The translations under genes and the position numbers were made by a program. The notes beneath the pieces are model-generated. The model searched no databases. It saw nothing but the letters and a program-made list of their open reading frames with translations, and was not told where the DNA came from. Shown here in pieces: positions 17,905-26,556 of a stretch of 64,000 nt of DNA. The first letter of the stretch is position 1. Every line of letters starts with the position of its first letter. This DNA comes from JANXYW01 sp031400455 (GTDB taxonomy: Bacteria; Chloroflexota; Dehalococcoidia; DSTF01; JACRBR01), in NCBI GenBank assembly GCA_031400455.1, contig JANNPX010000025.1, positions 62,001-126,000 on the forward strand, read 5' to 3'.

Positions 17905-18258
17905 ATGCGGAAGATTAAGCGCGACGACAACGTGCTGATGCTCGCGGGCAAGGATCGCGGCAAGGTCGGCGTTGTGCGGCAGATTGTCGGCGGTGGCGAC
18001 CTGGTGAAGGTGAAGGGGCATCGCCCGAAGGTGACGGAAGACAAAGTGTTCGTCACCGGCCTCAACATGGTGAAACGCCACAAGAAGGAGCAGCAGGGCG
18101 CGGCGCACGCAGGCATCATCGAGAAAGAGATGCCGGTACCGCTCGCGCGCGTGATGCTGATCTGTAAGAGCTGCAACAAGCCTGTCCGCGTCGGATTCAT
18201 CACGCGCGGTGATGGCAAGCACCGCGTATGCCGCAGCTGCGGCCAGGACGTCGACTGA
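17905..18258 (+). CDS. rplX: 50S ribosomal protein L24, zinc-ribbon form
   Basis: A 117-residue L24, an assembly initiator. The KOW motif DNVLMLAGKDRGKVGVVRQI is at the N-terminus. The C-terminus has two CxxC pairs (CKSCNKPVRVGF, CRSCG) that could bind zinc. It overlaps rplE by one base. Confidence 0.97.
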   Translation: MRKIKRDDNVLMLAGKDRGKVGVVRQIVGGGDLVKVKGHRPKVTEDKVFVTGLNMVKRHKKEQQGAAHAGIIEKEMPVPLARVMLICKSCNKPVRVGFITRGDGKHRVCRSCGQDVD

Positions 18259-18812
18259 TGGCATCTCCACGACTCAAGGAACGTTACAAGGCGGAGATCG
18301 CGCCCGAGCTGATGAAGCAGTTCAGCTACGGGAACGTGATGCAGGTTCCGCGCGTACAGAAAGTGACCGTCAACATCGGCCTTGGCGAAGCGCGCGACAA
18401 CGCGCGTGCCGTCGAGTCCGCGACATCGGAGGTCGCGACGATCACGGGCCAGAAGCCGGTCGTGACGAAGGCGAAGAAGGCCATCGCGAACTTCAAGATC
18501 CGCGAGAACATGGCGATCGGCGTGGCGGTGACGCTGCGCGGCGACCGCATGTACGAGTTCCTGGATCGCCTGCTCAATGCCGCCCTCCCGCGCATCCGTG
18601 ACTTTCACGGCGTGCCGACGAAGGCGTTTGACGGGCGCGGCAACTTCAGCCTGGGTGTGCGGGAGCAGCTGATCTTCCCGGAGATCGATTACGACAAGGT
18701 GGACAAGATCCGCGGCATGCAGATCAACATTGTCACCAGCGCGAAGACGGACGAAGAGGGACAGCGGCTGCTCGAACTGATGGGCATGCCGTTCTCGAAG
18801 GAGCGTGTCTAG
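18258..18812 (+). CDS. rplE: 50S ribosomal protein L5
   Basis: A 184-residue L5, which binds 5S rRNA. It contains LKERYKAEIAPELMKQF, VPRVQKVTVNIGLGEA and the C-terminal DEEGQRLLELMGMPF. ATG 18258 overlaps the rplX stop and gives the canonical start; the frame is open 10 codons further upstream. Confidence 0.98.
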   Translation: MASPRLKERYKAEIAPELMKQFSYGNVMQVPRVQKVTVNIGLGEARDNARAVESATSEVATITGQKPVVTKAKKAIANFKIRENMAIGVAVTLRGDRMYEFLDRLLNAALPRIRDFHGVPTKAFDGRGNFSLGVREQLIFPEIDYDKVDKIRGMQINIVTSAKTDEEGQRLLELMGMPFSKERV

Positions 18813-18814
18813 CC

Positions 18815-19000
18815 ATGGCGAAGACATCGATGATCGTCAAGGCGAACCGGGAGCCGAAGTTCTCGACGCGCAAGAAGAATCGCTGCAAGTTGTGCGGCCG
18901 GCCGCGGGCGTTCATCCGCCACTTCGCGCTGTGCCGCATCTGCTTCCGCGGTCTGGCGTTGAAGGGGCACCTGCCCGGGGTAATGAAGTCGAGCTGGTAG
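18815..19000 (+). CDS. rpsZ: 30S ribosomal protein S14, zinc-binding type Z
   Basis: A 61-residue S14 of the short, four-cysteine type (CKLCGRPRAF and CRICFRGLAL). This type is usual in Gram-positives and Chloroflexota, in contrast to the roughly 100-residue zinc-free form. Confidence 0.98.
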   Translation: MAKTSMIVKANREPKFSTRKKNRCKLCGRPRAFIRHFALCRICFRGLALKGHLPGVMKSSW

Positions 19001-19079
19001 AGAAGCCGGCCGGAAGGCCTTTCCGTAGCTCGGCCGCCGTTGGCGGACGAAAGCACGGGAGAATGAGGAGGCGGAAGCC

Positions 19080-19478
19080 TTGAACATGACGGATCCAATC
19101 GCGGACATGCTGACGCGCATCCGCAACGCGGTGACGGCCAAGCACGAGTACGTCAACATCCCCGCTTCAAAGATGAAGCTGGCGATTGCGAACGTGCTGC
19201 GGAACGAAGGCTTCATCCGTGAGTACGAGATGCAGGAGGACGGGGTCCGCAAACTGCTCCGCGTCCACCTGAACTACACCGGAAAGAAAGAACCGGTGCT
19301 GTCAGGCCTGCAGCGCATCAGCAAGCCGGGTCTGCGGGTGTACGTGCAGAAGCGCGAGATCCCGCGCGTTTACGGCGGCCTGGGGATCGCGATTCTTTCG
19401 ACGCCTCAGGGCGTAATGACGGGTCAGGACGCATGGCGGCGCAGCATCGGCGGCGAAGTCATCTGTTACGTGTGGTAG
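19080..19478 (+). CDS. rpsH: 30S ribosomal protein S8
   Basis: A 132-residue S8, which binds helix 21 of 16S rRNA. MTDPIADMLTRIRNA and the C-terminal GVMTGQDA..GGEVICYVW are conserved. The TTG at 19080 is chosen over the ATG at 19086: AGGAGG (19066-19071) is 8 nt from TTG but 14 nt from ATG, and the resulting MNMTDPIADM aligns with the E. coli MSMQDPIADM. The 79-nt gap upstream is GC-rich with hairpin potential (CGGCCGG/CCTTTCCG). Confidence 0.96.
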   Translation: MNMTDPIADMLTRIRNAVTAKHEYVNIPASKMKLAIANVLRNEGFIREYEMQEDGVRKLLRVHLNYTGKKEPVLSGLQRISKPGLRVYVQKREIPRVYGGLGIAILSTPQGVMTGQDAWRRSIGGEVICYVW

Positions 19479-19482
19479 AGCA

Positions 19483-20028
19483 ATGTCACGAATAGGCAAG
19501 CTGCCGATCCCGGTTGCGAAGAACGTACAGGTCGATGTTGACGGCTCGACTGTGAAGGTGAAAGGCCCGAAGGGCGAGCTCGTGCGCGACTTTCCGGCCG
19601 GCATCTCGTTCACAACAGCCGAAGGCACGATTACGGTCGTCCGTCCGAACGATGAGAAGAAGTCGCGCGCGCTGCACGGGCTGTCGCGCTCGCTGTTGGC
19701 GAACATGGTGACCGGCGTCGCCGATGGCTATACGAAGACGCTGGAACTGCAGGGCGTCGGTTACCGCGCGACGCAGTCCGGTGACAAGGTAACACTGGCC
19801 GTCGGATTCTCGCATCCCGTTGAAGTCGTGCCACCCGCGGGCATCCAACTGGCAGTCGAAGGCACGACAAAGGTCCACGTCACCGGCATCGACAAGGAAC
19901 TGGTCGGGCAGGTCGCGGCAAACATCCGTAAGGTGCGCAAGCCGGAGCCGTACAAGGGCAAGGGCATCCGCTACCTTGGTGAGTACGTGCGCAGGAAGGC
20001 CGGCAAGGCCGGCAAGGCAGGGAAGTAG
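19483..20028 (+). CDS. rplF: 50S ribosomal protein L6
   Basis: A 181-residue L6 near the factor-binding site. SRIGKLPIPVAKNVQV opens it, and KPEPYKGKGIRYLGEYVRRKAGKA closes it. It ends flush against rplR. Confidence 0.98.
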   Translation: MSRIGKLPIPVAKNVQVDVDGSTVKVKGPKGELVRDFPAGISFTTAEGTITVVRPNDEKKSRALHGLSRSLLANMVTGVADGYTKTLELQGVGYRATQSGDKVTLAVGFSHPVEVVPPAGIQLAVEGTTKVHVTGIDKELVGQVAANIRKVRKPEPYKGKGIRYLGEYVRRKAGKAGKAGK

Positions 20029-20391
20029 ATGAAGGCATCCAAGACAGGCCGCGCAGCGCGCATCCGGCGGCACGAGCGCGTGCGAAAGACCGTCTCAGGC
20101 ACGGCCGAGCGGCCGCGGCTGGCGGTATATCGCAGCCTGACGCACATCTACGCGCAGGTGATCGACGACGAACGCGGCCACACGCTGGCGGCAGCCTCCA
20201 CGATGGAGAAGACGCTGAAGGGAACCAGCGGCGACAAGTCGGCACGAGCGAAGGCAGTCGGCGCGGCTGTCGCGAAGAAGGCGATGGATACAGGCGTCAC
20301 GAAGGTCGTCTTCGACCGCGGCGGAAACAGGTACCACGGTCGCGTCAAGGCGCTGGCCGATGCGGCCCGGGAAGCGGGCCTGCAGTTCTAG
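20029..20391 (+). CDS. rplR: 50S ribosomal protein L18
   Basis: A 120-residue L18, a 5S rRNA binder. It has RRHERVRKTVSGTAERPRLAV and the C-terminal FDRGGNRYHGRVKALADAAREA. It starts at the base after the rplF stop. Confidence 0.97.
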   Translation: MKASKTGRAARIRRHERVRKTVSGTAERPRLAVYRSLTHIYAQVIDDERGHTLAAASTMEKTLKGTSGDKSARAKAVGAAVAKKAMDTGVTKVVFDRGGNRYHGRVKALADAAREAGLQF

Positions 20392-20428
20392 GTAGAGTGT
20401 CCGCGTACCAGCGGACGAGGACAACGAC

Positions 20429-20980
20429 ATGACCGCACCAAGAATGCCGAAGATTGAGCCGCGAGACCTGGACCTGCAGGAGAAGGTGGTCTTCATCAAC
20501 CGCGTCTCCAAGGTGGTGAAGGGTGGACGCCGATTCAGCTTCAGCGCCGTCGTCGTTGTAGGGGATGGCCACGGCCACGTCGGCGCCGGCATGGGCAAGG
20601 CGAACGAAGTGCCGGACGCCATCAAGAAGGGCTCCGCCGTCGCACGGAAGAATCTGATCTCGGTGCCGATGAATAAGGGCACGATCGCGCACCCCATCGT
20701 CGCCCACTTCGGCGCAGCCAAGGTGATGATGAAGCCGGCGTCGCCGGGTACGGGACTGATCGCCGGCGGTGGCGTGCGGGCCGTGATGGAGTCGGCGGGC
20801 ATCAAGGATGTGCTGACCAAGTCGCTCGGCTCGTCGAACGCACTCAACGTGGTGAAAGCGACAATGGTGGGCCTCTCGCAACTGCGTGACCCCAAGGCCG
20901 TGACGGCTCGCCGCCGCGCGGCCGCCAACCGCCATTCGACCGACGCGCTGCCGTCGACCGTTGCTCCGGTGGAGGCGTAA
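20429..20980 (+). CDS. rpsE: 30S ribosomal protein S5
   Basis: A 183-residue S5, important for decoding accuracy. EKVVFINRVSKVVKGGRRFSF and GHVGAGMGKANEVPDAIKKG are diagnostic. The 37-nt gap before it contains a GTCCGC/GCGGAC hairpin. Confidence 0.98.
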   Translation: MTAPRMPKIEPRDLDLQEKVVFINRVSKVVKGGRRFSFSAVVVVGDGHGHVGAGMGKANEVPDAIKKGSAVARKNLISVPMNKGTIAHPIVAHFGAAKVMMKPASPGTGLIAGGGVRAVMESAGIKDVLTKSLGSSNALNVVKATMVGLSQLRDPKAVTARRRAAANRHSTDALPSTVAPVEA

Positions 20981-20983
20981 GTC

Positions 20984-21163
20984 ATGGGAAAGATTAAGGT
21001 TACGTGGGAGCGCAGCGGCATCAACCAGAAGGAAGACCAGAAGCGCACGATTCGCGCGCTCGGTTTGCGCAAGCTGGGACAGACCGTGATTCACGACGAT
21101 ACCCGAACGATCCACGGCATGGTGACCAAGGTGCGGCACCTCGTCACGGTCGAGGAGGCGTAG
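20984..21163 (+). CDS. rpmD: 50S ribosomal protein L30
   Basis: A 59-residue L30 in the correct place between rpsE and rplO. It reads MGKIKVTWERSGIN, then RALGLRKLGQTV and the C-terminal GMVTKVRHLVTVEE. It abuts rplO with no gap. Confidence 0.96.
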   Translation: MGKIKVTWERSGINQKEDQKRTIRALGLRKLGQTVIHDDTRTIHGMVTKVRHLVTVEEA

Positions 21164-21781
21164 ATGCAACAGCATGAACTGCGACAGGCTCCCGGCGCGA
21201 CGCACAAGCGGAAGCGTGTAGGGCGCGGTAACGCCAGCGGCCACGGCACGTACGCTACGCGCGGCCGAAAGGGACAGAAAGCGCGCTCGGGTGGAGGCGT
21301 GCGTCCCGGGTTCGAGGGTGGCCAGCTGCCGCTTATCCGCCGCATGGCGTCAAAGCGCGGGTTCCGCAATCCGTTCCGAGTTGACTACGAAGAAGTGAAC
21401 GTCGGCATGCTGTCGATCTTCTCAGGCGGCGCCGAAGTCAACGCCGAGTCTCTGGCGGCTACGCGCCTCGTGCGCACCGGCAAGCCGGTGAAGGTGCTCG
21501 GCGAGGGCGATGTCACCGCAGCGCTCACGGTCGAAGCGGCCAGCTTCTCGAAGTCCGCGATCGCGAAGATCGAAGCCGCGGGCGGCAGCGTACGCTGGTT
21601 GAACGGTGTGCCGGAGCCGAAGCCCGCCGAGCGAAAGCCGAACTCGGTGCGCGTGCGCAATGCCGCCAAGAAGCTCGCTGCTGCTGGCAAGCAGGCGGCG
21701 AAGGAATCGGCTGACGCTGCGGGCAAGCAGGCGAAGACGGACGCGAAGGACGAGGCGAAGGAAGAGGCGGCGGAGGCGTAA
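21164..21781 (+). CDS. rplO: 50S ribosomal protein L15 with Lys/Ala/Glu C-terminal extension
   Basis: The first 150 residues are a normal L15 (HKRKRVGRGNASGHGTYATRG, GGQLPLIRRMASKRGF). A tail of about 55 residues, rich in Ala, Lys, Glu and Asp and predicted helical or disordered, follows. The total of 205 residues is well above the usual 145-150. Confidence 0.96.
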   Translation: MQQHELRQAPGATHKRKRVGRGNASGHGTYATRGRKGQKARSGGGVRPGFEGGQLPLIRRMASKRGFRNPFRVDYEEVNVGMLSIFSGGAEVNAESLAATRLVRTGKPVKVLGEGDVTAALTVEAASFSKSAIAKIEAAGGSVRWLNGVPEPKPAERKPNSVRVRNAAKKLAAAGKQAAKESADAAGKQAKTDAKDEAKEEAAEA

Positions 21782-21782
21782 T

Positions 21783-23162
21783 ATGGCGCTTGCAGCGAGC
21801 CGGCAACAAGCCAGCAGCCGACCGCGGCTGCTTCAGGCCGTCTTCGACGCGGTGCAGCAGCCGGACATCCGCAAGAAGCTGCTGTTCACGGCGGCGATGC
21901 TCGTCATCTTTCGGTTCGTCGCGCACATCCCGGTGCCGGGCGTGGATCCACGTCAACTCGAAGATGCATTCAACGAGAGCGCGCTCCTCGGTCTGTTCAA
22001 CCTGTTTAGCGGTGGAGCGCTGCGGCGCGTTAGTATCGCTGCGCTGGGTGTGTATCCGTACATCACCGCCAACATCATCATGCAGCTTGTCACGCCGATC
22101 TTCCCGTCGCTCGCGAACCTCCAGAAGGAGGGCGAGGCGGGGCGCCACCGGCTGGAGCTGTATCAGCACTGGGCGACGGTGCCGCTCTGCTTCGTGCAGG
22201 GATACGCACAGCTCGTCATCCTTCATACGACCGTCTCGTCCGCAGCGCCCGGCGCCATGTTCGATCCCTCGTTCAGCGGCGATCAGGCGCTCGTGACGTT
22301 CACTGCGCTGTTCTCGATGACGGCGGGGACGCTCTTCTTGGTCTGGATCGGTGAGTTGATCACGGAGAACGGCATCGGCAACGGGATATCCGTGATCATC
22401 TTCGGCGGCATTGTCGCGGGCATGCCAGGCCTGCTGAATCAGCTCTTCAACTCGTCTATCGGCATCTTTGGCATCGGGTTACTGGCGGCGCTCACGGTGC
22501 TCCTCATCGCGGCGATCGTTTACATGCAGGAGGCGACGCGCAAGATCCCCGTGCAATACGCGAAGAGCGTGTTCAGAGCCGGGAAGATGTACCGGCAATC
22601 GGGGCAGAGCCATATTCCCCTGCGGGTTAACTCGGCCGGCATGATCCCGCTCATCTTCGCGTTCTCCATCGTGATCTTGCCGGCGTACATGGCGCAGTTC
22701 GTCCGAGACTCGTCCAGCACGCCATGGATCCGCAGCACGGCGAGCTTCGTGAACGATCTCGTGTCGCCGGGTACCGGGACCGGCCAGGGTACAAGCCCCG
22801 GCTTCTACATCTTTGTGTTCCTTCTGGTCATTGGATTCAGCTTCTTCTACACGCTCGTGGTGTATCAACAGCAGAATCTTGCGGAGAACCTGCAGAAGCA
22901 GGGTGGTTTCGTGCCGGGCATTCGTCCCGGCCGGCCCACAGGCGAGTACATCATGCGCGTCCTCGTGCGCATCACCTGGGCTGGCGCGATCTTCCTGGGG
23001 ATCGTCGCGGTCCTCCCGTACCTCGTCACCAACTGGTTCGATACGACATCGCTGAGCATCAGTAGTACCGGCATGCTCATCGTCGTCGGCGTCGTGCTGG
23101 ATACGATGAAACAACTCGAAGCGCAGCTCCTGATGCGCAACTACGAGGGGTTCATCCGCTAG
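21783..23162 (+). CDS. secY: Protein translocase subunit SecY
   Basis: A 459-residue, ten-helix channel protein of the Sec translocon. PVPGVDPRQLEDAF, LGVYPYITANIIMQL (helix 2), LQKEGEAGRHRLELYQ and the cytoplasmic loop RKIPVQYAK..GKMYRQSGQSHIPLRVNSAGMIP are family landmarks. The ATG at 21783 starts one base after the rplO stop; the frame is open 59 codons upstream but inside rplO. Confidence 0.97.
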   Translation: MALAASRQQASSRPRLLQAVFDAVQQPDIRKKLLFTAAMLVIFRFVAHIPVPGVDPRQLEDAFNESALLGLFNLFSGGALRRVSIAALGVYPYITANIIMQLVTPIFPSLANLQKEGEAGRHRLELYQHWATVPLCFVQGYAQLVILHTTVSSAAPGAMFDPSFSGDQALVTFTALFSMTAGTLFLVWIGELITENGIGNGISVIIFGGIVAGMPGLLNQLFNSSIGIFGIGLLAALTVLLIAAIVYMQEATRKIPVQYAKSVFRAGKMYRQSGQSHIPLRVNSAGMIPLIFAFSIVILPAYMAQFVRDSSSTPWIRSTASFVNDLVSPGTGTGQGTSPGFYIFVFLLVIGFSFFYTLVVYQQQNLAENLQKQGGFVPGIRPGRPTGEYIMRVLVRITWAGAIFLGIVAVLPYLVTNWFDTTSLSISSTGMLIVVGVVLDTMKQLEAQLLMRNYEGFIR

Positions 23163-23756
23163 ATGTACGTCATCTTTTTCGGCCCCCCCGGCGTCGGCAA
23201 GGGCACGCAGGCCATGATCATCGCCGAGCGTATGGGTTGGGCGCACATTTCGACCGGCGACATGCTGCGCGCGCACGTGAAGGATGGCACCGAGTTGGGC
23301 CTGAAAGCCAAGGCGATCATGGACGAGGGCTTGCTGGTGCCGGACGACCTGGTGATCAACATGTTCCTGCAGCGGCTCGGCGAACTCGCGCCCGACCAGG
23401 GCTTCGTGCTTGATGGCTTCCCGCGCACGCTTGTGCAGGCGCAGGCGCTCGATGCCGCGCTCGCGAAGATGGGGAAGGCGATCGACATCGCGATGAACAT
23501 CACGGCGCCGGACGACATCCTCATCGACCGCATGTTGCTCCGCGCGAAGGATTCGGGTCGGGCGGACGACACGCCCGAGGCGATCAAGACGCGGCTGGAA
23601 GTGCAGAAGCCGGCGGCGGAGCTGCTCGCGCACTATCGGGCGTCCGGCAAGTTGAAGGATGTCGATGGCATCCCCGAGATTCCGTTCGTGACGCGAGCGA
23701 TCGTTGCTGCGCTGGGTGTGGATGGTTCGGGCGGCGCCGTTCGGGTCGGGAAGTAG
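23163..23756 (+). CDS. adk: Adenylate kinase, short-LID type
   Basis: A 197-residue kinase interconverting ATP, ADP and AMP. The P-loop is GPPGVGKGT; the AMP-binding segment is HISTGDMLRAHVKDGTELG; LVPDDLVINM and FVLDGFPRTLVQA follow. The LID is short and has no zinc cysteines. It starts at the base after the secY stop, in the usual secY-adk-map order. Confidence 0.97.
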   Translation: MYVIFFGPPGVGKGTQAMIIAERMGWAHISTGDMLRAHVKDGTELGLKAKAIMDEGLLVPDDLVINMFLQRLGELAPDQGFVLDGFPRTLVQAQALDAALAKMGKAIDIAMNITAPDDILIDRMLLRAKDSGRADDTPEAIKTRLEVQKPAAELLAHYRASGKLKDVDGIPEIPFVTRAIVAALGVDGSGGAVRVGK

Positions 23757-23769
23757 GCAAGTTCCCGAC

Positions 23770-24525
23770 ATGCCCATCATCATCAAGTCCGATGACGAGA
23801 TTGCCATCATGCGCGAGGCCGGGCGCATAGTGGCCCAGACGATGCAGAAACTGCTCGATGAGCTACGGCCGGGGCTGGTCGTGAAGGAGTTGGACACGCT
23901 GGTTCGCAAGGAGTTCGCGAAGCACAACGTGATCCCAACGTTCCTGGGATACGCGCAGCCGCCATACCCGGCGACCGTCTGCGTGTCCGTGAACGAGGAG
24001 ATCGTGCACGGCATCCCGCTGAAGCGCGTGCTGCAGGACGGCGATGTCGTGAGCATCGACCTGGGGTGCACGTACAAGGGCTTCGTCGCGGATCACGCCA
24101 TTACGGCGATCGTCGGTACGCCGAAGCCGAAGATGCAGGAACTAGTGGACGTAACACGCGGAGCATTGCAGGAAGGGATCAGCCACCTGCGCGCCGGAAA
24201 CAAGCTTGGTGAAGTCTCCCACGCCATCGGCGAGTACATCGAGGCGCGCGGCTTCGGCGTTGTGCGCGAGTACGTCGGCCACGGCGTCGGGCGTTCGATG
24301 CACGAGGAGCCGTCTGTGCCGAACTTCGGCCCCGCCGACCGTGGACCTGTGCTGAAGAAGGGAATGGTTCTGGCGCTGGAGCCCATGGTCACGGTGGGGG
24401 ACTTCCGCACCCGCCAGCTCGACGATCACTGGACCGTCGTGACGGCGGACGGCAGCTGGGCTGCCCACTTCGAGCACACAATAGCCGTCACGGATGGCGA
24501 TCCGCTGGTGCTGACGGTGCCGTGA
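23770..24525 (+). CDS. map: Methionine aminopeptidase, type I
   Basis: A 251-residue metallopeptidase that removes N-terminal Met. The metal ligands can be placed: D in IDLGCTYKGF, D in ADHAITAIVG, H in YVGHGVGRSMHE, E in LALEPMVTVG, and E in AHFEHTIAVT. ATG 23770 (MPIIIKSDDEIAIM) is canonical; the frame extends 22 codons upstream into adk. Confidence 0.97.
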   Translation: MPIIIKSDDEIAIMREAGRIVAQTMQKLLDELRPGLVVKELDTLVRKEFAKHNVIPTFLGYAQPPYPATVCVSVNEEIVHGIPLKRVLQDGDVVSIDLGCTYKGFVADHAITAIVGTPKPKMQELVDVTRGALQEGISHLRAGNKLGEVSHAIGEYIEARGFGVVREYVGHGVGRSMHEEPSVPNFGPADRGPVLKKGMVLALEPMVTVGDFRTRQLDDHWTVVTADGSWAAHFEHTIAVTDGDPLVLTVP

Positions 24526-24546
24526 GGCATCGACGGCTCGACGTTA

Positions 24547-24620
24547 GGAGCGCGCAGGTATAGAATCTTTTGTTCGCGCTCCAGCGATGTATTTGGTATA
24601 ACAATTCGCTTGAGGCGAAT
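24547..24620 (+). promoter_or_regulatory. Internal promoter and hairpins ahead of infA
   Basis: The gap between map and infA contains a GGAGCGCG/CGCGCTCC hairpin (24547-24554 with 24575-24582). An extended -10 follows, TG-n-TATAAC (TATAAC at 24597-24602), with a weak TTGTTC upstream. An ATTCGC/GCGAAT hairpin (24604-24620) lies right after it. This suggests a secondary promoter for infA-rpmJ-rpsM-rpsK-rpsD-rpoA. Confidence 0.45.
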
Positions 24621-24636
24621 CTCGGGGAAGGAGCGC

Positions 24637-24855
24637 ATGCCGAAAAAGGACGCGATCGAGGTAGAGGGCGTAGTGAGAGAGCCCCTGCCGAACGCGATGT
24701 TCAAGGTGGAGCTGCCAAATGGGCACCAGGTGCTGGCGCACATCTCTGGAAAGATTCGGCTGAATTTCATCAAAGTGTTACCGGGCGACCGTGTGCTTGT
24801 TGAGTTGTCACCGTACGACCTGACGCGCGGGCGCATTACGTATCGATTCAGGTAA
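24637..24855 (+). CDS. infA: Translation initiation factor IF-1
   Basis: A 72-residue OB-fold protein that blocks the A-site at initiation. EGVVREPLPNAMFKVELPNGH and AHISGKIRLNFIKVLPGDRV are canonical. AAGGAG sits before ATG 24637; the frame is open 9 codons upstream but without conservation. Confidence 0.98.
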   Translation: MPKKDAIEVEGVVREPLPNAMFKVELPNGHQVLAHISGKIRLNFIKVLPGDRVLVELSPYDLTRGRITYRFR

Positions 24856-24873
24856 ACGCAGACAGGAACAGAC

Positions 24874-24987
24874 ATGAGAGTTCGCGCGTCGATCAAGAAG
24901 CGGTGCGAGAAATGCAAGATTATCAAGCGGCACGGCGTGCTGCGGGTGATCTGCGAAATACCGAAGCACAAGCAGCGGCAGGGGTAA
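24874..24987 (+). CDS. rpmJ: 50S ribosomal protein L36
   Basis: A 37-residue L36 with the zinc ligands C-x2-C (CEKCK), a third Cys (VICEIP) and His (PKHKQRQG). It is placed between infA and rpsM as usual. Confidence 0.97.
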   Translation: MRVRASIKKRCEKCKIIKRHGVLRVICEIPKHKQRQG

Positions 24988-24991
24988 GAAG

Positions 24992-25375
24992 ATGGCACGT
25001 ATCGCTGGCGTCGACATCCCGCGGGACAAGCGAGTAGACATCTCGCTGCGGTACATCTTTGGCATCGGTGGAACCACCGCCTCGCGCATCGTTGCGCAGG
25101 CGCAGGTGAACCCGGCGACGAAGGTGCGCGACCTGACGGACGAAGAGGTAAACCGCATCCGCGAGCTGATCGACAAGGGGCTCACCGTCGAAGGTGACCT
25201 ACGGCGTGAAGTGCGGCAGAACATCCAGCGGTTGATCGAGATCAACTGTTACCGCGGCGTCAGGCACCGCCGCGGACTGCCCGTACGCGGGCAGCGCACG
25301 CGCACGAACGCGCGCACGAAGCGAGGCGCGCGTCGCACGGTGGCGGGCAAGCGCAAGGCAGCCGCGAAGAAGTAG
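24992..25375 (+). CDS. rpsM: 30S ribosomal protein S13
   Basis: A 127-residue S13 that contacts the 50S subunit and tRNA. RIAGVDIPRDKRVDISLRYI and RHRRGLPVRGQRTRTNARTK are diagnostic. It has the normal basic tail. Confidence 0.98.
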   Translation: MARIAGVDIPRDKRVDISLRYIFGIGGTTASRIVAQAQVNPATKVRDLTDEEVNRIRELIDKGLTVEGDLRREVRQNIQRLIEINCYRGVRHRRGLPVRGQRTRTNARTKRGARRTVAGKRKAAAKK

Positions 25376-25438
25376 ACAATCGCGCGGGGACCGGCACGGT
25401 GTACCGGACTTCGATGACTCGCGCGCAAGAGGAGACGT

Positions 25439-25840
25439 ATGGCCGAGCGTAAGGCGACAACCAAGAGCAAAGGGCGCAAGCGCGAAAAGAAGTCGGTGCC
25501 GCGTGGGCGCGCCTACGTGCAGTCGACGTTCAACAACACGTTGATCACGCTGACCGACCCGAACGGCAACGTGCTCTCGTGGGCCAGCGCCGGCCAGTCG
25601 GGCTTCAAGGGCTCGCGCAAGAGCACGCCGTACGCCGCGCAAATTGCGGCCGAGGGTGCGGCGCGGCGCGCGATGGAGCACGGTCTGCGGCAGGTAGAAG
25701 TGTTTGTTAAGGGTCCGGGCGGAGGGCGCGAAGCCGCTATACGCGCACTCCAGTCCAGTGGCTTGATGGTACTGAGCATTAAAGATGCGACGCCGGTCCC
25801 GCACAACGGCTGCCGGCCGCCGAAGCGACGTCGCGTCTAG
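25439..25840 (+). CDS. rpsK: 30S ribosomal protein S11
   Basis: A 133-residue S11 on the platform. It has RGRAYVQSTFNNTLITLTDP and the C-terminal DATPVPHNGCRPPKRRRV. The N-terminus is Lys-rich. AGGAG precedes the ATG after a 63-nt gap. Confidence 0.98.
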   Translation: MAERKATTKSKGRKREKKSVPRGRAYVQSTFNNTLITLTDPNGNVLSWASAGQSGFKGSRKSTPYAAQIAAEGAARRAMEHGLRQVEVFVKGPGGGREAAIRALQSSGLMVLSIKDATPVPHNGCRPPKRRRV

Positions 25841-25858
25841 GGCGGCGGGAGGAAACGA

Positions 25859-26482
25859 ATGGCACGATATACGGGACCCGTCTGCCGCATCTGCCGTCGC
25901 TATGGCGACAAGCTGATGCTGAAGGGCGACAAGTGCGTCACGAAGTGCACGCTGGACAAGCGGCCCGCACCTCCAGGCATGCCGGCGACACGCCGGCGCA
26001 AGCTCTCCGATCGCGCGCTTCAGCTGCGCGAGAAGCAGAAGGCGCGCTACTCATACGGCGTGCTCGAGAAGCAGTTCGTCCGCTACTACAAGGACGCAGT
26101 GCGCCGCCCGGGCGTCACCGGCGCGAACCTTGTGCAGTCGCTGGAGCTGCGGCTCGATAACATCGTGCACCGCATGGGCTTCGCGGACTCGCTGAAGCAG
26201 GCGCGGCAGGTCGTGCGCCACGGGCACATCATGCTGAACGGCCGCAAGACGGACATCCCGTCGGCGACGACGAAGGCTGCCGACGTCATTGGCTGGACGG
26301 CGACCAGCAAGAAGACCGAGTACTACAAGACCGCGCACGCGAACATGTCGAGCAAGTCCGCGCCGGCCTGGCTGAACGTCGATGCCGCTCAGATGACGGG
26401 CCGCATCGTCGCAGCGCCGGGGATCGCAGAGACGCCGGTGAAGTTCGACCCGGCCGTGATCGTCGAGTACTACTCACGGTAG
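25859..26482 (+). CDS. rpsD: 30S ribosomal protein S4, zinc-binding form
   Basis: A 207-residue S4, a primary 16S binder. The N-terminus keeps four cysteines (CRICRR and DKCVTKC), the zinc-binding version. LRLDNIVHRMGFADSLKQARQ and RHGHIMLNGRKTDIPS form the S4 RNA-binding domain. The GGGAGG ribosome-binding site is good. Confidence 0.98.
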   Translation: MARYTGPVCRICRRYGDKLMLKGDKCVTKCTLDKRPAPPGMPATRRRKLSDRALQLREKQKARYSYGVLEKQFVRYYKDAVRRPGVTGANLVQSLELRLDNIVHRMGFADSLKQARQVVRHGHIMLNGRKTDIPSATTKAADVIGWTATSKKTEYYKTAHANMSSKSAPAWLNVDAAQMTGRIVAAPGIAETPVKFDPAVIVEYYSR

Positions 26483-26556
26483 CCGCGGTACGAGAGGGAG
26501 ACGCGCTTGCGCCGGACGCGCTGGATGCGCTCGCTTTTCGCCCAGGGAGGAACACG

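Noticed and set aside
19086..19478. ATG at 19086 as the rpsH start
   Set aside because: AGGAGG spacing (14 nt) is poor; TTG 19080 has 8 nt spacing and aligns with the E. coli S8 N-terminus.
22479..24077. A 532-codon frame antisense to secY, adk and map
   Set aside because: It crosses three well-defined genes on the other strand and has shadow-type composition.
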